Source: Straminergon stramineum
Taxonomy: Eukaryota > Streptophyta > Bryopsida > Hypnales > Calliergonaceae
NCBI GenBank assembly: GCA_963920665.1
Contig: OY987265.1
Span: 28,525,001 to 28,589,000, forward strand
Direction of reading: 5' to 3'
Length of the DNA: 64,000 bases
Shown here: positions 23,101 to 35,413 of the stretch, in pieces
Position numbering within the stretch: the first letter of the stretch is position 1
Layout of the letters: every line of letters starts with the position of its first letter
Made by a program: the position numbers and the translations under genes
Notes under the pieces: generated by a model
Told to the model about the DNA's origin: nothing
The model's database searches: none
The model's input: the letters and a program-made list of their open reading frames with translations, nothing else

Positions 23101-26100
23101 ACAAATTTTGTGCAAAATATTTATCAAAGATAGTACAAATATCCTAGAAATTTATAATTTTCTTGACAATAAAAGTCAAACCTTTGGACAATATATTGTC
23201 ATATAATTTATACTGTAAAAAAAATGTTTATAATCAATAATGTTATAGAACATGTTTTCATGGGACATTTCTAACAAATCAAATATTTGTACACAGTCCA
23301 ATTGGAAAATTAGAACTTGCTGCAGGAGATTGCTTATTAATGGTAGCTGATGGTTCAGAATTTGTTTCGAAGCATAGAAACAATTCTACTTTTGCTCTTG
23401 TATCTAAGGTAATGTTATGATATACTCCGTATTCAATAAAGTTTGAATGCTCACATTGAAGTAAGTTTTCTGCATTTATTTTACAAATATACTTATGCAT
23501 TTCTCACATTTTTGTGGTTAAAATTGGGATTTTAGGTTTCTAATTAAAATTTAAAAATATATCATAAAATATATCATAATTTATGTTATGTTCAATGATT
23601 AAAATATTTAGTCAAAATTTTATAAATAATGTTATATATATTCAAAAATGATTATTATGATTTGTAATTCTCTAAGACAAATACTTTCTTGTAACTTAAT
23701 AAAATATATGTTACAACCAGAATATTGGATATTGAATCATAATTTTTATATAGCTTCCAGGATTTGTACCCGTTCAACGTCGAAAAGCTGGCATTGCAAC
23801 AATTATAGTTGTTGCAATGGTTATTGCTAGTGCCCTGGGGGTAGAACTTATAACTGCTGCTTTATATGCTTGTGCTGGTTTGCTATTGTGTAGATGTTTG
23901 ACACCTCAAGATGCAATGGTACACTATCGAGAATATTTATTTATATCTTATAATAAATAATTCATCTATGTTTCAAAATGGTGATATATTTCTTCGTAGT
24001 TTTAAAATTTGCAAAGATGTAATCATTTTCAATTAAAAACAAAGGTTTTGATTACAAAGATGTCACGTAATCAATATCAAAGTCTTACGATGAATTATTA
24101 TAATTGAAAAACTATTAATGTATTATATTGTATTGAATTATGAAGTTTAATTTTAATCAAATATTCTCAAATGTTATTGGTTATATTGAAAACTATTCCA
24201 TTTTATTTTATAATTTATAATTTTACTTCTTTTTTTGTTTAGGATGCATTAGAGATGCCAGTCCTTATTATGATTTCTGCTGCATTTGGAATTTCAGAAG
24301 CTATGGTATTAAGTGGTGCTGCAGATCTTGTAGCAAAAGTTCTCATGGGACTAGCTGGAAAAACTGTTGTAAGCAGTTCAATCAGCTGTACTTTATTCAT
24401 GTTAGTATTGCTCTATATAACACACTCTAGGCTATCTTTTCTATATGTGAATGAAGTTTTATGCTTCATTTTAATCATATGATAATTAAGTGAAATGTAT
24501 AATTGAATTTTAAATTCTTAACTGTAATGCATACATTATATACACCAATAAATAATGTAAACCATCAATAAAATACTAAAATAAGCTTTGAAATTTCATA
24601 CAATTCAAATTAATGCATAATACATTTAGATTCTATAAGACCCCTAAATTTCCATAGTCAAGGACTTTGTAGTGCTTGCTTTTTGTAACATTTAAAAATT
24701 ATGAATGTCTTTGATTGTATTTTTAACAAAAATGCTCCAAAACTACCATTTCTATTATAATTACCGAACATTAGAAAAAAAACATTTTTGGACACATGTA
24801 ATTGTAGGATCTTGTAGTACGATGGTTTGAAAAGATGTAAAAAACATTTCAGAAATTTCCACCATGTAGATTGCAAGATATTAGTGTTTGAATTGACAAA
24901 AATCAATTTTTGGCCTTGTGAAAAAATAGGCAACTGCACTTCACAAGGTCACATTTGTATGAAAAAATGTCTAGTATGGTGGTGCTTCTTTGTATTCAGT
25001 CTTCAAGTCAAGTTGGCTACATGCTTGGAAAAATTCTAATCATTTGGAATTGAACAATATATAGGAATAAAATAGTAAGTAGAAAAAAATGGAGAATGAT
25101 TCAAAATACAAAATTGTTAAGAATTTAGTTGTGGAATTGCAAAATGCCAATCCCAATGGTTGTAATGTTGTAATGAACAATCTACAATCATTGTTTTTGT
25201 TCTTTTACAAAGATATTGAAAATTGAGTTAAATAAAGGACTTCAAAGTTTATCTCAGAGTAGAGATTTCATAACTATCCATAAATTAAAAACTCCTCATA
25301 ACTTTCATCTCATTAACAAAAATGGAATCATTCAAAGCTTTCCATGTATCTATATATCTAGAAGTCCAATTTCAAATTTTTATTCATGAAAAAAGTGATT
25401 TTTTAAAGAATTTTTTGGGGCAGCCATGGTTGCTTGATGAGCAATGAAAATTACATATCATGCAATAACTTTTTAACCGTGTAGTCAAAAGTTATGAAGA
25501 ATTCAACAACTTTAAGCTACTCCTCAGGCACATGCTGTTTAAAAATTTCAAAGAAAATAAATAAAAATTTCATTTGTAGTGAGCTACCCAAAATTGCTAT
25601 GTTGCCAAAAAACGCACTTTGGACATTTAGGGGTTAAATAAACACACATCCAAAAAAAATTATGATTCAACCCCTAAAGTCCCAAGATTTTTTTCCATCA
25701 AATTCCACTCCAAATTGCCATTTCCATTGCAAAGTGCAAAAAACTTTAGATATTTTTTTCTTGCATATCTAACTATAGGATCTTGTACTATACTAATATA
25801 GTACAACTTCTAATAAACAACACTTTCTAAAGTAATAAAACTCTCTAAAGTAATATTGATTGTTGGTCCTAGCCTTGGCCCCATATAAACATCATGAAGG
25901 CAAGTGGCCCTCCCTTATTGTAATAGCCTCTCTAATGTAATGTGTCAGATTGGTCCTAGCTCTAGTCATTAATTATTAGAAGTTCTATTGTGTAAGAATA
26001 TATAGAAGACATTTTAGAAACTTTGGCCTTGTGGATTGCAAGATATTTGCATTTGAAGTGAAAAAATTACCCCAAAAAATGAATCCTATAAGTTATTTTT

Positions 26101-29100
26101 TCGAGAAGATGCTTTAATTGTCCCAAAAACAAGATTGTCCGTAACTTTCTCATCACTAGTCCAAATAGAACGAATCAAATCTTTTCATGTAGAAAATAAT
26201 ACTTTCTATGTGAATCAAAATTCTGAAAATTTTATTTTGACTTTTTGTGAATTTTTTTGTGCTACCCAACAAGTTCTATTTGGACTTATTGTGGCAAATG
26301 TAACTTTCGCTCCCGGGCACCTTTTCAAATAAAAATTATATTCCTAGGAACCTACCCAAAATCCATTTTGCCCCTTGAAGGGACAATGGGACTTTAGGGG
26401 TTTCCAAATAAATTATTGAATTATAGCCGCAAGATTTTATAGTAGTTGATTTTAGATCATTTAGAAAAATTCTCAAAAATGAAAAAGATGGATTGAAAGA
26501 ATATTAAGTTCAATCATGAAGGTGGATTCTTCTGATATTTTTGATTGAAGTCTAAAGCCTTTCAACCCTCCATACATATGTCAAATTTTGAACTTTGTAT
26601 GGTGGTGAAAACAAATATGAGACAAAACAAAACAAAACTTATGATCTTCAAGAGTGAATTCTCTATGAATTTTTTTTTTCTAAATTTTTTTTATCAAAAA
26701 TTTAATAATTTGTTTTTTAGTCTTTAACTATGAAACTACCTAGGTTTATAATAGATCCTATAGAATATAGTACTTATTGGAAAACTTTAATTCTCTAATA
26801 TATAATACTTTTTTTGTAAGAATTAAATCCTAAAAAGGTAATATTACAAACAACGATTTTATAATATTCGTGTAAATATAATGTTTAATCAATACTATAT
26901 TTTAGTACTTTGGACATTCAAAGGTTAATATTAATGATCAATATTTGAAAAATTTATAATTTTCATTGATCTAATTCTTAATTCATAAGATACATTCAAA
27001 TGTATTGTTACTTTGTTGAAATCATGCTTCAATTTTGGTTATAGTTTGGACTCATTACGTGCACGTACGTTGCTACAACCATATTTTCATTAGCTATTAC
27101 AAACAATGCAGCTGTAACAATCATGTTTCCAGTGGCTTTAGCTGCTACACAACAACGAAATCTTGACTTCAAACCATTTGCATATACACTAATGATGGCA
27201 GCATCTGCTGGATTTATGACACCTACGGGATGTTCAACAAATATCATGGTTTATGATATTGGAGGATATAAATTTATAGATTATTTGAAATACGGAGGAT
27301 TGCTACAAGTACGAAATACATAAAGTGTTTTTTAATAGTAATTTAAAAAAAATTCTATTATATATATAATGTTTATATAATGTTTATATAATTTTCAAAA
27401 ATAGTATTTGATAAAAAATATTCCAAATTTCCAAAATCACAATTTATTATGTCTAATTAAAAGCTAATGTTTTCATTTACATCCATATTTATGTATTTCT
27501 AAATATATTCTAAAATAAATTTGTCTCATATAGATTTTTATATATTTTAAAATAGGTTTGGCTATTAATTATTACGGTGGGAGTCACCATAACAAGTGAT
27601 CATTGGTGGATTTGGTGGTTGGTTATCATTCCACTTGTAATGGGTTTGACTCCATTTTTAGCATCTTGGGTGAGTTTTGTTTCATATTTTCATTATATAG
27701 TATGTATGTTTTTTTCAAATGCATATAGACTATAAACTACCTTCGAGAATATTATTCTCATGACTAAATAGAGAGTTCAAAAGTCAATTCTTAATGTCCC
27801 TATGGTTTTGACATTCCTAAATTTTTGAATGAATCTATAGTATCAATATAGTTACAACAAGTTTACTAGTGGGATCTTTGAAACATGTCTTGTATATAAT
27901 TACATAATTATGTGCAAAATTATCTTGAATTTACTATTATAATATACTCTTTTCAATGTTTTCATTTCATACTGATGTGTTGAGCCTTTTTTTTTGGATC
28001 CTCTAACTTCTTAAAAGCTTCAATTTTTCTTTATGTGTAGAATTTTGAAGTTGAATTTTTGCGGTGCCATGTTGTAGGAATCCAACATGCCAAAGACTTC
28101 ACCTTTAGCAACAGGTGATAGTTTGAAGAATACTTCAGCCTATACTTTGATTGATAAGTCATTTATTCAAGTTGATAAAATTCAAGATAGCATCATTCCT
28201 CTAGAAAAACCTGAAAGCAGTAATGCACGTGGTGATTATGATCTTAAGTATATTGAAGTTTCAAGGAATGATAGTAAAAATAAAAATAAACAAAATTCTA
28301 CCAATGATGAAGTAATAAAACTTGAATTTCTATCTCAACCTCAACCTTTTGAATCTCTTCATACAACAAACTCTCCCAAATCACAATTGTCTAGTGAACA
28401 GTCAACGGCTTCTATTCCAAATGATAAACAATTTTGGCAGCAGACTAATGCCATACAAAATTCTGGAATATGTAGACGAGTATCTGGTTTTGATATGGTA
28501 ACGTGGTCTTCACCTCCTTTGGGACCATTGTATTTAGATCACATTGAAAGCTCTGAACTCGCTACAATACCTTTGGAAGGAAACACACATTGTGAACTTC
28601 CATCATCCAATTCAACAATCCAGGATATTGGATTCATTGAAGGTGATAGTCTTGAAGTTGTTTCTTCAGATATACTAATAAAAAATATCAACAACAAGCC
28701 ATTATTACAAAATCTCAAGTCAAATGAGGGTTTACAAATGAAAAACACTAAAGATCCAATAAGTTGTCATAAAGCTCCATGCCAACATGGACCTCTAAGA
28801 GGTAAGAAAATGGAATAGCAAAGTAATGATATTGCAAAATATAAATATGCCAAGTACAAAATTTCCATGATATTTTATATTTTCATTTTTAATATGACTA
28901 TGATTCAATGTAGGGATATTTTAACACCATAATATTCATAAAAAAATTATATTAAATACTTTTGCAACTATATTTAACTAAATCCATTGAAAAATAAGTA
29001 TTTGATTTTTAAATGCATTAGATATGAAAGGATCAACACAAATATTGGATAGTGATATAGCAGCTGGAATGTTGCTTGAAGGTAAACAATGCAAATCATT

Positions 29101-29167
29101 GAACAATCTAAATTTGACCAAGCAGTTGTCGCAACATTATGCAAATTATTTTAATTATCTTCAATGA
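20159..29167 (+). CDS. SLT/SAC1-like DASS-family anion (sulfate) permease with TrkA_C domains
   Basis: Proposed exons: 20159-20543, 20685-20902, 21180-21442, 22146-22389, 22546-22715, 23297-23408, 23754-23918, 24243-24404, 27045-27308, 27556-27669, 28078-28801, 29022-29167. All introns are GT-AG, every phase closes, and the sum is 2967 nt (988 aa plus stop). Residues about 65-285 form the first permease half, with the signature GGTMTLIGASTN near 220-231. Residues about 290-464 carry two TrkA_C-type regulatory domains. Residues about 465-699 form the second half, with ITNNAAVTIMFP and a second signature, TPTGCSTN (about 632-639). This order matches Chlamydomonas SLT/SAC1 sulfate transport and sensing proteins, so Na+-coupled sulfate import or sensing is inferred. 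Residues about 700-988 are polar, Ser/Asn-rich, probably disordered and not conserved as far as I can see. The start could instead be the in-frame ATG at 20261. The last exon is the least certain. Codon use is strongly AT-biased. Confidence 0.85.
21711..22061. mobile_element. Foldback MITE in intron 3 of the permease, family C
   Basis: The ends TGAATTATTTGCTTAAAA and its near-perfect inverse at about 22044-22061 enclose 315 bp whose two halves are themselves largely inverted copies. Related half-copies occur at about 43750-43900 and 55315-55500. The element lies wholly in the intron, so splicing is probably unaffected. Confidence 0.8.
22749..22956. mobile_element. Tourist-like (PIF/Harbinger) MITE in intron 5, TSD TAA
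   Basis: The 208-bp element starts GAGCACCCAATGG and ends with the inverse, CCATTGGGTGCTC, with about 35 bp of imperfect inverted repeat. It is flanked by TAA at 22746-22748 and 22957-22959. A 3-bp TWA duplication with GAGCA-type termini is typical of PIF/Harbinger MITEs. Confidence 0.88.
24639..25638 (-). mobile_element. Family A TIR repeat in intron 8 of the permease
   Basis: A reverse copy, about 1 kb, of the repeat best seen at 45016-45971. Its right end reads ATTTAGGGGTTAAA and its left end ACCCCTAAA, i.e. inverted TTTAACCCCTAAA-type termini. The interior shares TAATTGTAGGATCTTGTAGTAC, TTGCAAGATATTAG and other blocks with the copies at 39813, 41866 and 45016. It has no coding capacity. 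Confidence 0.8.
25668..26403. mobile_element. Family B TIR repeat in intron 8 of the permease
   Basis: The left end reads AACCCCTAAAGTCCCA and the right end the inverse, TGGGACTTTAGGGGTT. The total is 736 bp. It is related to family A by termini and internal motifs, and to the copy at 57536-60634. Together with the family A copy beside it, it explains most of the 2.6-kb length of intron 8. Confidence 0.82.
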
Positions 29168-29269
29168 TAAAATAGTTGTGTATATAACAATTTATGAAAT
29201 AAATGCATAAAGTCAAATTTAGAAGACTTTTCTGTGAGCAACCCATTGTTTATTTGATTCATTTTCCAA

Positions 29270-30750
29270 CAAGGTTTTAGAAAAGGTGGGCAAAATTGGT
29301 ATTACTTTTGAATCAGATATTACATCTTGAGCATGCTCTCTATCACTAGGCCTCTTCCTACTCAACCAACTAGGTAATGAAATTCTTTGGTTATATAGTG
29401 AATTTTTAAAAATATTGGAATGTTCTCTTAATTCCCATGTGGGTGTTCTCATGGTAGGGGGTACTCCTCAACCTTGAAATCAAATAATGTCATGAATGTA
29501 GTAAATGTAGTGGTGTAGTATATGAAAAATCCTTTAATTCAACATTTATCATCAAACAAAGGTTAATTACTTAATATTTGAACTTGATGTTCATTTACAA
29601 ATTTTGTCAATCCAAGTTTATCATTCAAAGTAAACACTCAAAAATTGCATCAACAAACATAGAATGTGGTGAATCAAAAAAACTGAAAAAAAAAATTAGA
29701 TTTCAAAGAAATAAGTACAATTCTTCAAAAAATAGAAAAAAATAGAAAAAAGTGTACAATTCTAGATATCCAAATAATGAGTTGTGAAAAATCATGGTAG
29801 ATTTGAACATTAATGTTTGTGTCATTTCAACTCTTATTGAAGCCAAATTATAGTAAATACTTCTACTTTTGATTTTAGGTACAACTAATATTATGCATAT
29901 TTATTCATCTTTGATCTTGATGAATTCTCACAAACAACAAATCTACAAAGGAAGGACATAGATTGAATTTTTTTGAAATCTTGATTATAAAGATGATATG
30001 ATTACATCTCCCAAATCCATGACACCATATTTTTGTCAAAAATATATCTAAATTGTAAAGAGAACTTACATATCAACAAAGGTGACTTATATGCCGTTTG
30101 ATATGCACGTGATTCATAAGACCCAGGAGTTTCAATTTGAGAAGTCTTTCAACCATTTAATTATAATATGACAAAGTCTCAAAACCTAGAAAAAAATGAC
30201 ACTTTTTGACTATGTATTTGACCAATTTTGTTTAGTCTCTTGTCTCTTGTACCTTAAGAAATCCCCGCATGTGATTCTTTTTTTTGCTATGACATTCTAG
30301 TACATAGGTGGATTTTCAACACACGAGAACAAGCCCCTATGTAAGGTAAGTTGAACCAAGTGTGGTGTACATTTCCTCTCTGAAATGTACTCTATGGATA
30401 CATGATGTCGGAAATAGGTTGGTCCACCTAAAATAAGTTTCCATATTCAATGTTACAAGTCCTGCGAAGTTTGAAGTCCACTTGGTTGGCTAGGAAGAAG
30501 CATTTGAACGCTTGTCATTCACAATTGAGCTACGTCTATTACAGAGGAGTACGTCAAAGTACATGTACGTGCTAGTAGTTGGAAATGTTTCCCATATCCA
30601 TTGCTCGAAGAAGAAAATGAAGGGTCTCGGTCACTTGCTTGGAGTGCCAATTCCAATATTGCAAATGGGTTATAAATTGTATACACTCATTTTCAATGGA
30701 AATTAGTGTTGAACAATGATGGAAACGTCTAACATCGATATCTTGGAGAG
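29270..30750. repeat. Segmental duplication, copy 1 (3' of the permease)
   Basis: Four colinear blocks match 41.7-44.3 kb at clearly diverged identity: 29337-29455 with 41700-41815, 29560-30060 with 42660-43100, 30098-30215 with 43182-43325, and 30400-30740 with 43930-44250. The site at 29531-29545 is the empty equivalent of the family A insertion at 41866. No intact gene is visible. A minus-strand frame at 29219-29452 is open here but broken in the other copy. Confidence 0.8.
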
Positions 30751-31794
30751 AGAAAATATATATGTAAAAGAAGAGGAGGTACAACTGCTGGATGCACTAA
30801 AGCGTTGATCATAAACTAAAAAACAAACCAAAGCACTAATCCTCGTGTCTAGAGGCTTTTTTTTAATCCCCACTAGCTTGTCAACTTGAATGTTACCATG
30901 GTTCAAGTTTGATTCAAGGCTTCAAGTTTATTTCTTCATTTGTTTCAAGCCAGTATGATCGAATAGTACCCACTTCTACAGTGCACTTGTTTCAAGAGTC
31001 ATTTTGTCAGATCCAAGTTGAGTTGATTAGGTTTCATTGTGAAAGTGGGTTACAATTTTAGTTGTTGCACCTTTCAAAGGTTTGCCAGAGGTTTGAATGG
31101 ATTTGCGGGCTTTGGAGCTTTCTAATGTTTGTAGGCATGGTCACATTAGTTCATTTAGAAGAGTCTCACATCGCCAATATTTTGGCATTCAAGTGCACGT
31201 TGCTTCGAAACCTGGGATAGTTTAGATCTGAGGTTCTAGAAGAGTGCTTGATAGAGTACCAATCTCTTGATATCCAATCTTTCAATTAATGTGACCATTT
31301 GCTCATCGATGTGCACTATAAAAATTTGGCACAAAACTAAGCTTCGCATGTATGTGCTTGCTTAGGTTGGAGAAAATGCTCTCATTTTCCTCTAATTGAA
31401 AGCTCAATTATCATTGACGGCACATGGTGGTGTGACACTTCCACGACTCTTGAAAGATGTGAAAGGAGATAATGCATCTTCTAGAGATATTGAAGTAGTG
31501 TCTACGTAAGGCTTCTTCTACAAGTGCAGACTAATGTGATTGATTCTAATATAGGCTCCTAATTCCTAGACTTATGGGCAATTAATTAGGAGACAACTCC
31601 ATTGGTCATTCAACTTGATCCAACCACCCTCTAAGGTGCCTACATGCACAATATGTAGTGCAAAATGCATATTGAAAGCAAAATGGGAGCATATGAATTG
31701 TTAAGGACAAGAAAATGCTACTAGGCAAAAGTTCTTGGGTATCTCCACTTAATGATATGCCTCAATCAGTTGGTCACATGTTAGTAAAATAGTA
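30751..31794. other. Intergenic region upstream of lectin-RLK pseudogene
   Basis: No gene or repeat is recognised. It may include the decayed promoter and signal-peptide region of the receptor kinase pseudogene that follows. Confidence 0.45.
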
Positions 31795-34271
31795 TGGCCA
31801 ACAGTTCTATCATATCCTGGCCAATGTTCTTGGAATCCCCAGGAGGACTATTCAAAGTGGCTATCACCTCGCCGGATCCTTCATCTCTAGCTCCAACATA
31901 CTTGCTTACCATCTTGTATGCCAAAGCTCTAAACAACAAAATCATCTGGGTTTTCAATAGACTCCCAAACATGAGCAACACAAATGCTAACATTACTTTG
32001 AGTGGGTCTAGAGACCTTAGGGTTTACAACAACCTTGGCAAAGAGACAAAACTTGTGTGGAATTCCAATACTAGAGATGTAAGTGTGCTTCACATTCCAC
32101 TTTGTTTGCATTCATGACTAGAACACTAAGCTTCACCTAATTGAATTCAATAGTGAACTAATAATTAGTTATACTCATGAAATTTTGTACATGTAGAGGA
32201 ATGTAGTCAATGCCACCATTTTGGAGACGAGCAACCTAGTGTTGCTCAATCCAAACAATGAGGTGGTGTGGCAAAGCTTTAATAGCTCCACCGACACACT
32301 TTTATCAAACCAGATTTTTGGAGATAGCACTACCATCACTACATGGGAAAATGTCACCAACTAGAGCCTTGGAAACTAGACACTAGCAATTAAGTCATCT
32401 TTGATCACTGCATCCTAGAGAATCCCTTACCCTTGGCAGGTTTCAACTTCGAACTACTAGAACTCCTTAGAACGACTTACTAATGCAACCCTAATGCTTG
32501 CGGGTATTTTTCAAGGGACCATTGTCTCAGGATCAAACGTCTCTTTAGGGTTTGTTGCAGCATTCCTAGTGCAAGCTCGTCTACTTCGATTGACTTTGGA
32601 ATATGATGACAATCTTTATATGTATAGTTGGGTTGAGGGCAACACTAGCTAGAATACCGAGTCGATGACTATTGGGTGGCCCACTGACTTTTGCAAAATT
32701 TTTGAACACTGTAGTCCCTACTTAGTTTGTGATGGCAGGGCTTGCCATTGTTCGCCGAGTTTTTAAAGATTGTAGGCAAAGGTAGTGATGGCAAGAGCCA
32801 CTAGTAGATTGCAACTCCGGTGCATCCATTGATACATTCAATATTGAATCCAATGCCAACTAGGCCAATAATGTATTATAGACCCTCTAAAATGTCACTC
32901 TGGCTAATTGTAAATGTGTAGCTGTCATATCTACTATCCTTGACGATGAGACTAATGTTGTACTTGAAAATTGTTGGCTCAAGAAAGATGTCCTTCTCAT
33001 GGATAAGTATTAGACAAACTTGCGAACCTCTCTTCAAGTTGGGGCACGCTCTATCTAGCTTCTTGCTTCAACTCCCCTTTTTGTGGTGGTGGCCACCCTT
33101 AGTGTTGTTGTCATTATTCTCTGCTAGTTTGTTTGTTGCTCATAAGATAAAGAACTCACATAAGAAGGGATTATAGGACAAGTGGTTTGCTACCAAAGGT
33201 GCTACAATCCGATTTTCATACTAGGAGAATCAACTCATGCATGACTACCAACTTCACCATCCAAATTGGAGACGGAGGGTACATAATAGTGTTCAAGGAC
33301 TAGATTGGACGACATCTTACCATAGTCATAGTGGCTGTGAAACAATTGAATAAACAACTCTCCAATCACGTGGAAAAAGAGTTTTTCAAGGAAGTCAAAA
33401 CGCTCAATTGGTCGGCCTCATCCACCATGTCCATCTCGTCTCTCTCCTTAGCTATTGCACCGATGGTGAACACATGATCCTAGTTTATGAGTACATTTCT
33501 AGAGGCTCCCTCGATAGAGTTCTCTTCTGAGATGAAAAAAACTCAAGAACTCCAGCTTTGGAATGGAATTCCTAGTTGGATATAGCCTTCCAAATAGCCT
33601 GAGGGTTGGCATACCTCCATGAAGATTGTAGAAAGTAGATCATTCAATGTGATGTCAAGTTTGAAAACATTTTGCTAGATTCTTTGTATTGTATGAAAGT
33701 GGTTGATTTTGGATTCTCTTGCATTTGAAGCCGTGACCAGATGACGCAAACTCATAACAAAACCATTAACATCTAAGGCACATTTGGCTATGTGGTCCCG
33801 AAGTATTGGTTGTTGGATCAAGTCAACATTTCCAATAAGGTCGACATCTTCAGCTATGGGATGGTGCTACTAGAGATTATCAGTGGACGATGCCACCTCT
33901 TGCGAGCATTGTCCAATTTCGAATTCATGGACATCCACATGGACGCACCATTCTTCCCAATGTGGGCATTCCTCCAAATGGAAGTGGAAGCATTCATGGG
34001 CATGTTGGATCCGGCAATGACAATGAGGGTGGATTAGAAAGAAGTGCAAAGAGCTTTGTGAGTGGCGTTTTGGTTGATTGTTGTAAAGCCGCAACATTGA
34101 CTGTCGATGAGCAAGGTTGTGTAGATGCTACAAGGACATATGGCAATTGAGCTACCAGTTCCATGACCGCCATACTTCGACATTTTGCAACTCAAAGATG
34201 ACAAAAGTAGTTGTAGTAGGAATGATGAATCCAGGATTAAATTGTCAATGACATCTTCAAGTTTCAAATGA
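31795..34271 (+). pseudogene. G-type lectin S-receptor-like kinase pseudogene
   Basis: This is a decayed plasma-membrane lectin receptor kinase. In order it shows a bulb-type lectin start (SWPMFLESPGGLFKV, 31812-31860), lectin strands (WVFNR, ANITLSG) and NLVLLNPNNEVVWQSF (32230-32280). A domain with LEYDDNLYMYSWVEG (about 32596-32640) and cysteine-rich YLVCDGRACHCSPSF follows. A transmembrane stretch follows (about 33065-33135), then kinase pieces in several frames. The C-lobe VDIFSYGMVLLEIISGR is at 33842-33892, and the tail MAIELPVP leads to a stop at 34269-34271. The layout is that of SD2/GsSRK kinases. Stops interrupt every domain (for example at 32362, 32652 and throughout 33180-33780), so it cannot encode a protein. 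The catalytic HRD and glycine loop are not intact. Confidence 0.88.
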
Positions 34272-34666
34272 TTACCGTAGTATGGATTTTGTATCTTCAA
34301 TGCATACTAGAAATTTGATACTTTTTTTCTTACAAAATCCTTACGTTTGGGGAAGCTTGAAGCTTGCAAAGGTTCTAATAAGCTTTTGCTGCTCTTAAAA
34401 TTGCAGAAACGTAGAAGAGTGCTTATAAGTAGTTAGGGGCTATAAAAATGGGAGTTGCGATTCTAGACTTGATCAAGGCTTCCTTCTACTATTCTCTTTT
34501 TACACTTGTATATTAAGTTTCATTGTTAAATGTCTTCTTGCTATCCATTTTATTTATTTCTTGTTGATGTAGGCAAGGTACAAGAAGTATTGAGAGATTT
34601 GTTGAAGGCAAATTGAGTAATTTAGAAAGATGAAAGAGTGCTTGAAGTGCAATGTAATATGATCTT
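34272..34666. other. Intergenic spacer
   Basis: An AT-rich stretch with no gene or element seen, lying between the lectin-kinase pseudogene and the family D element. Confidence 0.45.
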
Positions 34667-35413
34667 GGGTGATTGCAAGAAACACTTCATGTTTTTGACT
34701 CAAAAATCCGATTTCTAGCAAAGGACTAGTATTACTACGGACTACTATCAATTTTGCGCATCAAATTGCGCTTGTGAATCTCAACCGTCGATTTTGGGTG
34801 CCTGCAGATCTAAACCATTGATTCAATACTATACAGTACTATGGAGTACTATAGAGTACTATAGAAGCCACTGAGAACAAAAAATAGCAAAAAAGGGGTC
34901 TATGGACCTTTTCATTTTTAGTAATTCAAGAAAAATTCAAAAAATTCCTAGAAAAAAAGTCATTTTTGTAGACAAGCCTAGTCTCACATTGCACCAAAAA
35001 TTTCTTAAAGAAAAATTTTCTCCTGCTTGAAAAATGTGCACGAACAACGGTCACTTTGGCCCCATGTAGACACCTCGTGCAAAGGGTTTTTGCAAAAAAC
35101 TCTTCGTCTCTCATTGGAATGCAAGTACACCTCTTGCTTCTCCAATTTATGGCTTCCAATTTGCATTTTCGGGTACAACTTCGAACCAAAACCTCCTAAA
35201 AGGACCAAGGTAGACACCCAATCAGGGGCACCTTCAAAATAGTAAAGTAATTTTAAAAAACATCAAAAAATACAGAATGTGTGAAACTTTTATGTGTACC
35301 TTCATTCCAAATTTCAAGACAAATGGACTTACGATGCAAAAGTTATGACCAAAAACTCATGTGTCCTAGGGCAAGGGGACAAAAAATAGGACAAGCATTT
35401 CTTGCAATCACCC
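34667..35413. mobile_element. Non-autonomous TIR element, family D copy 2 (TSD TCTT)
   Basis: The 747-bp element has the same termini as 1992-2728 (GGGTGATTGCAAGAAACACT and its inverse) and lies in the opposite orientation. It is flanked by TCTT at 34663-34666 and 35414-35417. The interior matches copy 1 in reverse, including an AGTACTATGGAGTACT block and GACACCCAATCAGGGGC. No transposase is seen. A 4-bp target duplication in both full copies supports a single mechanism. Confidence 0.88.

Noticed and set aside
28087..28818. 243-codon ORF as a stand-alone gene
   Set aside because: It is preceded by a splice acceptor in phase with permease exon 10, with a donor at 28802. Treated as exon 11 of the permease.
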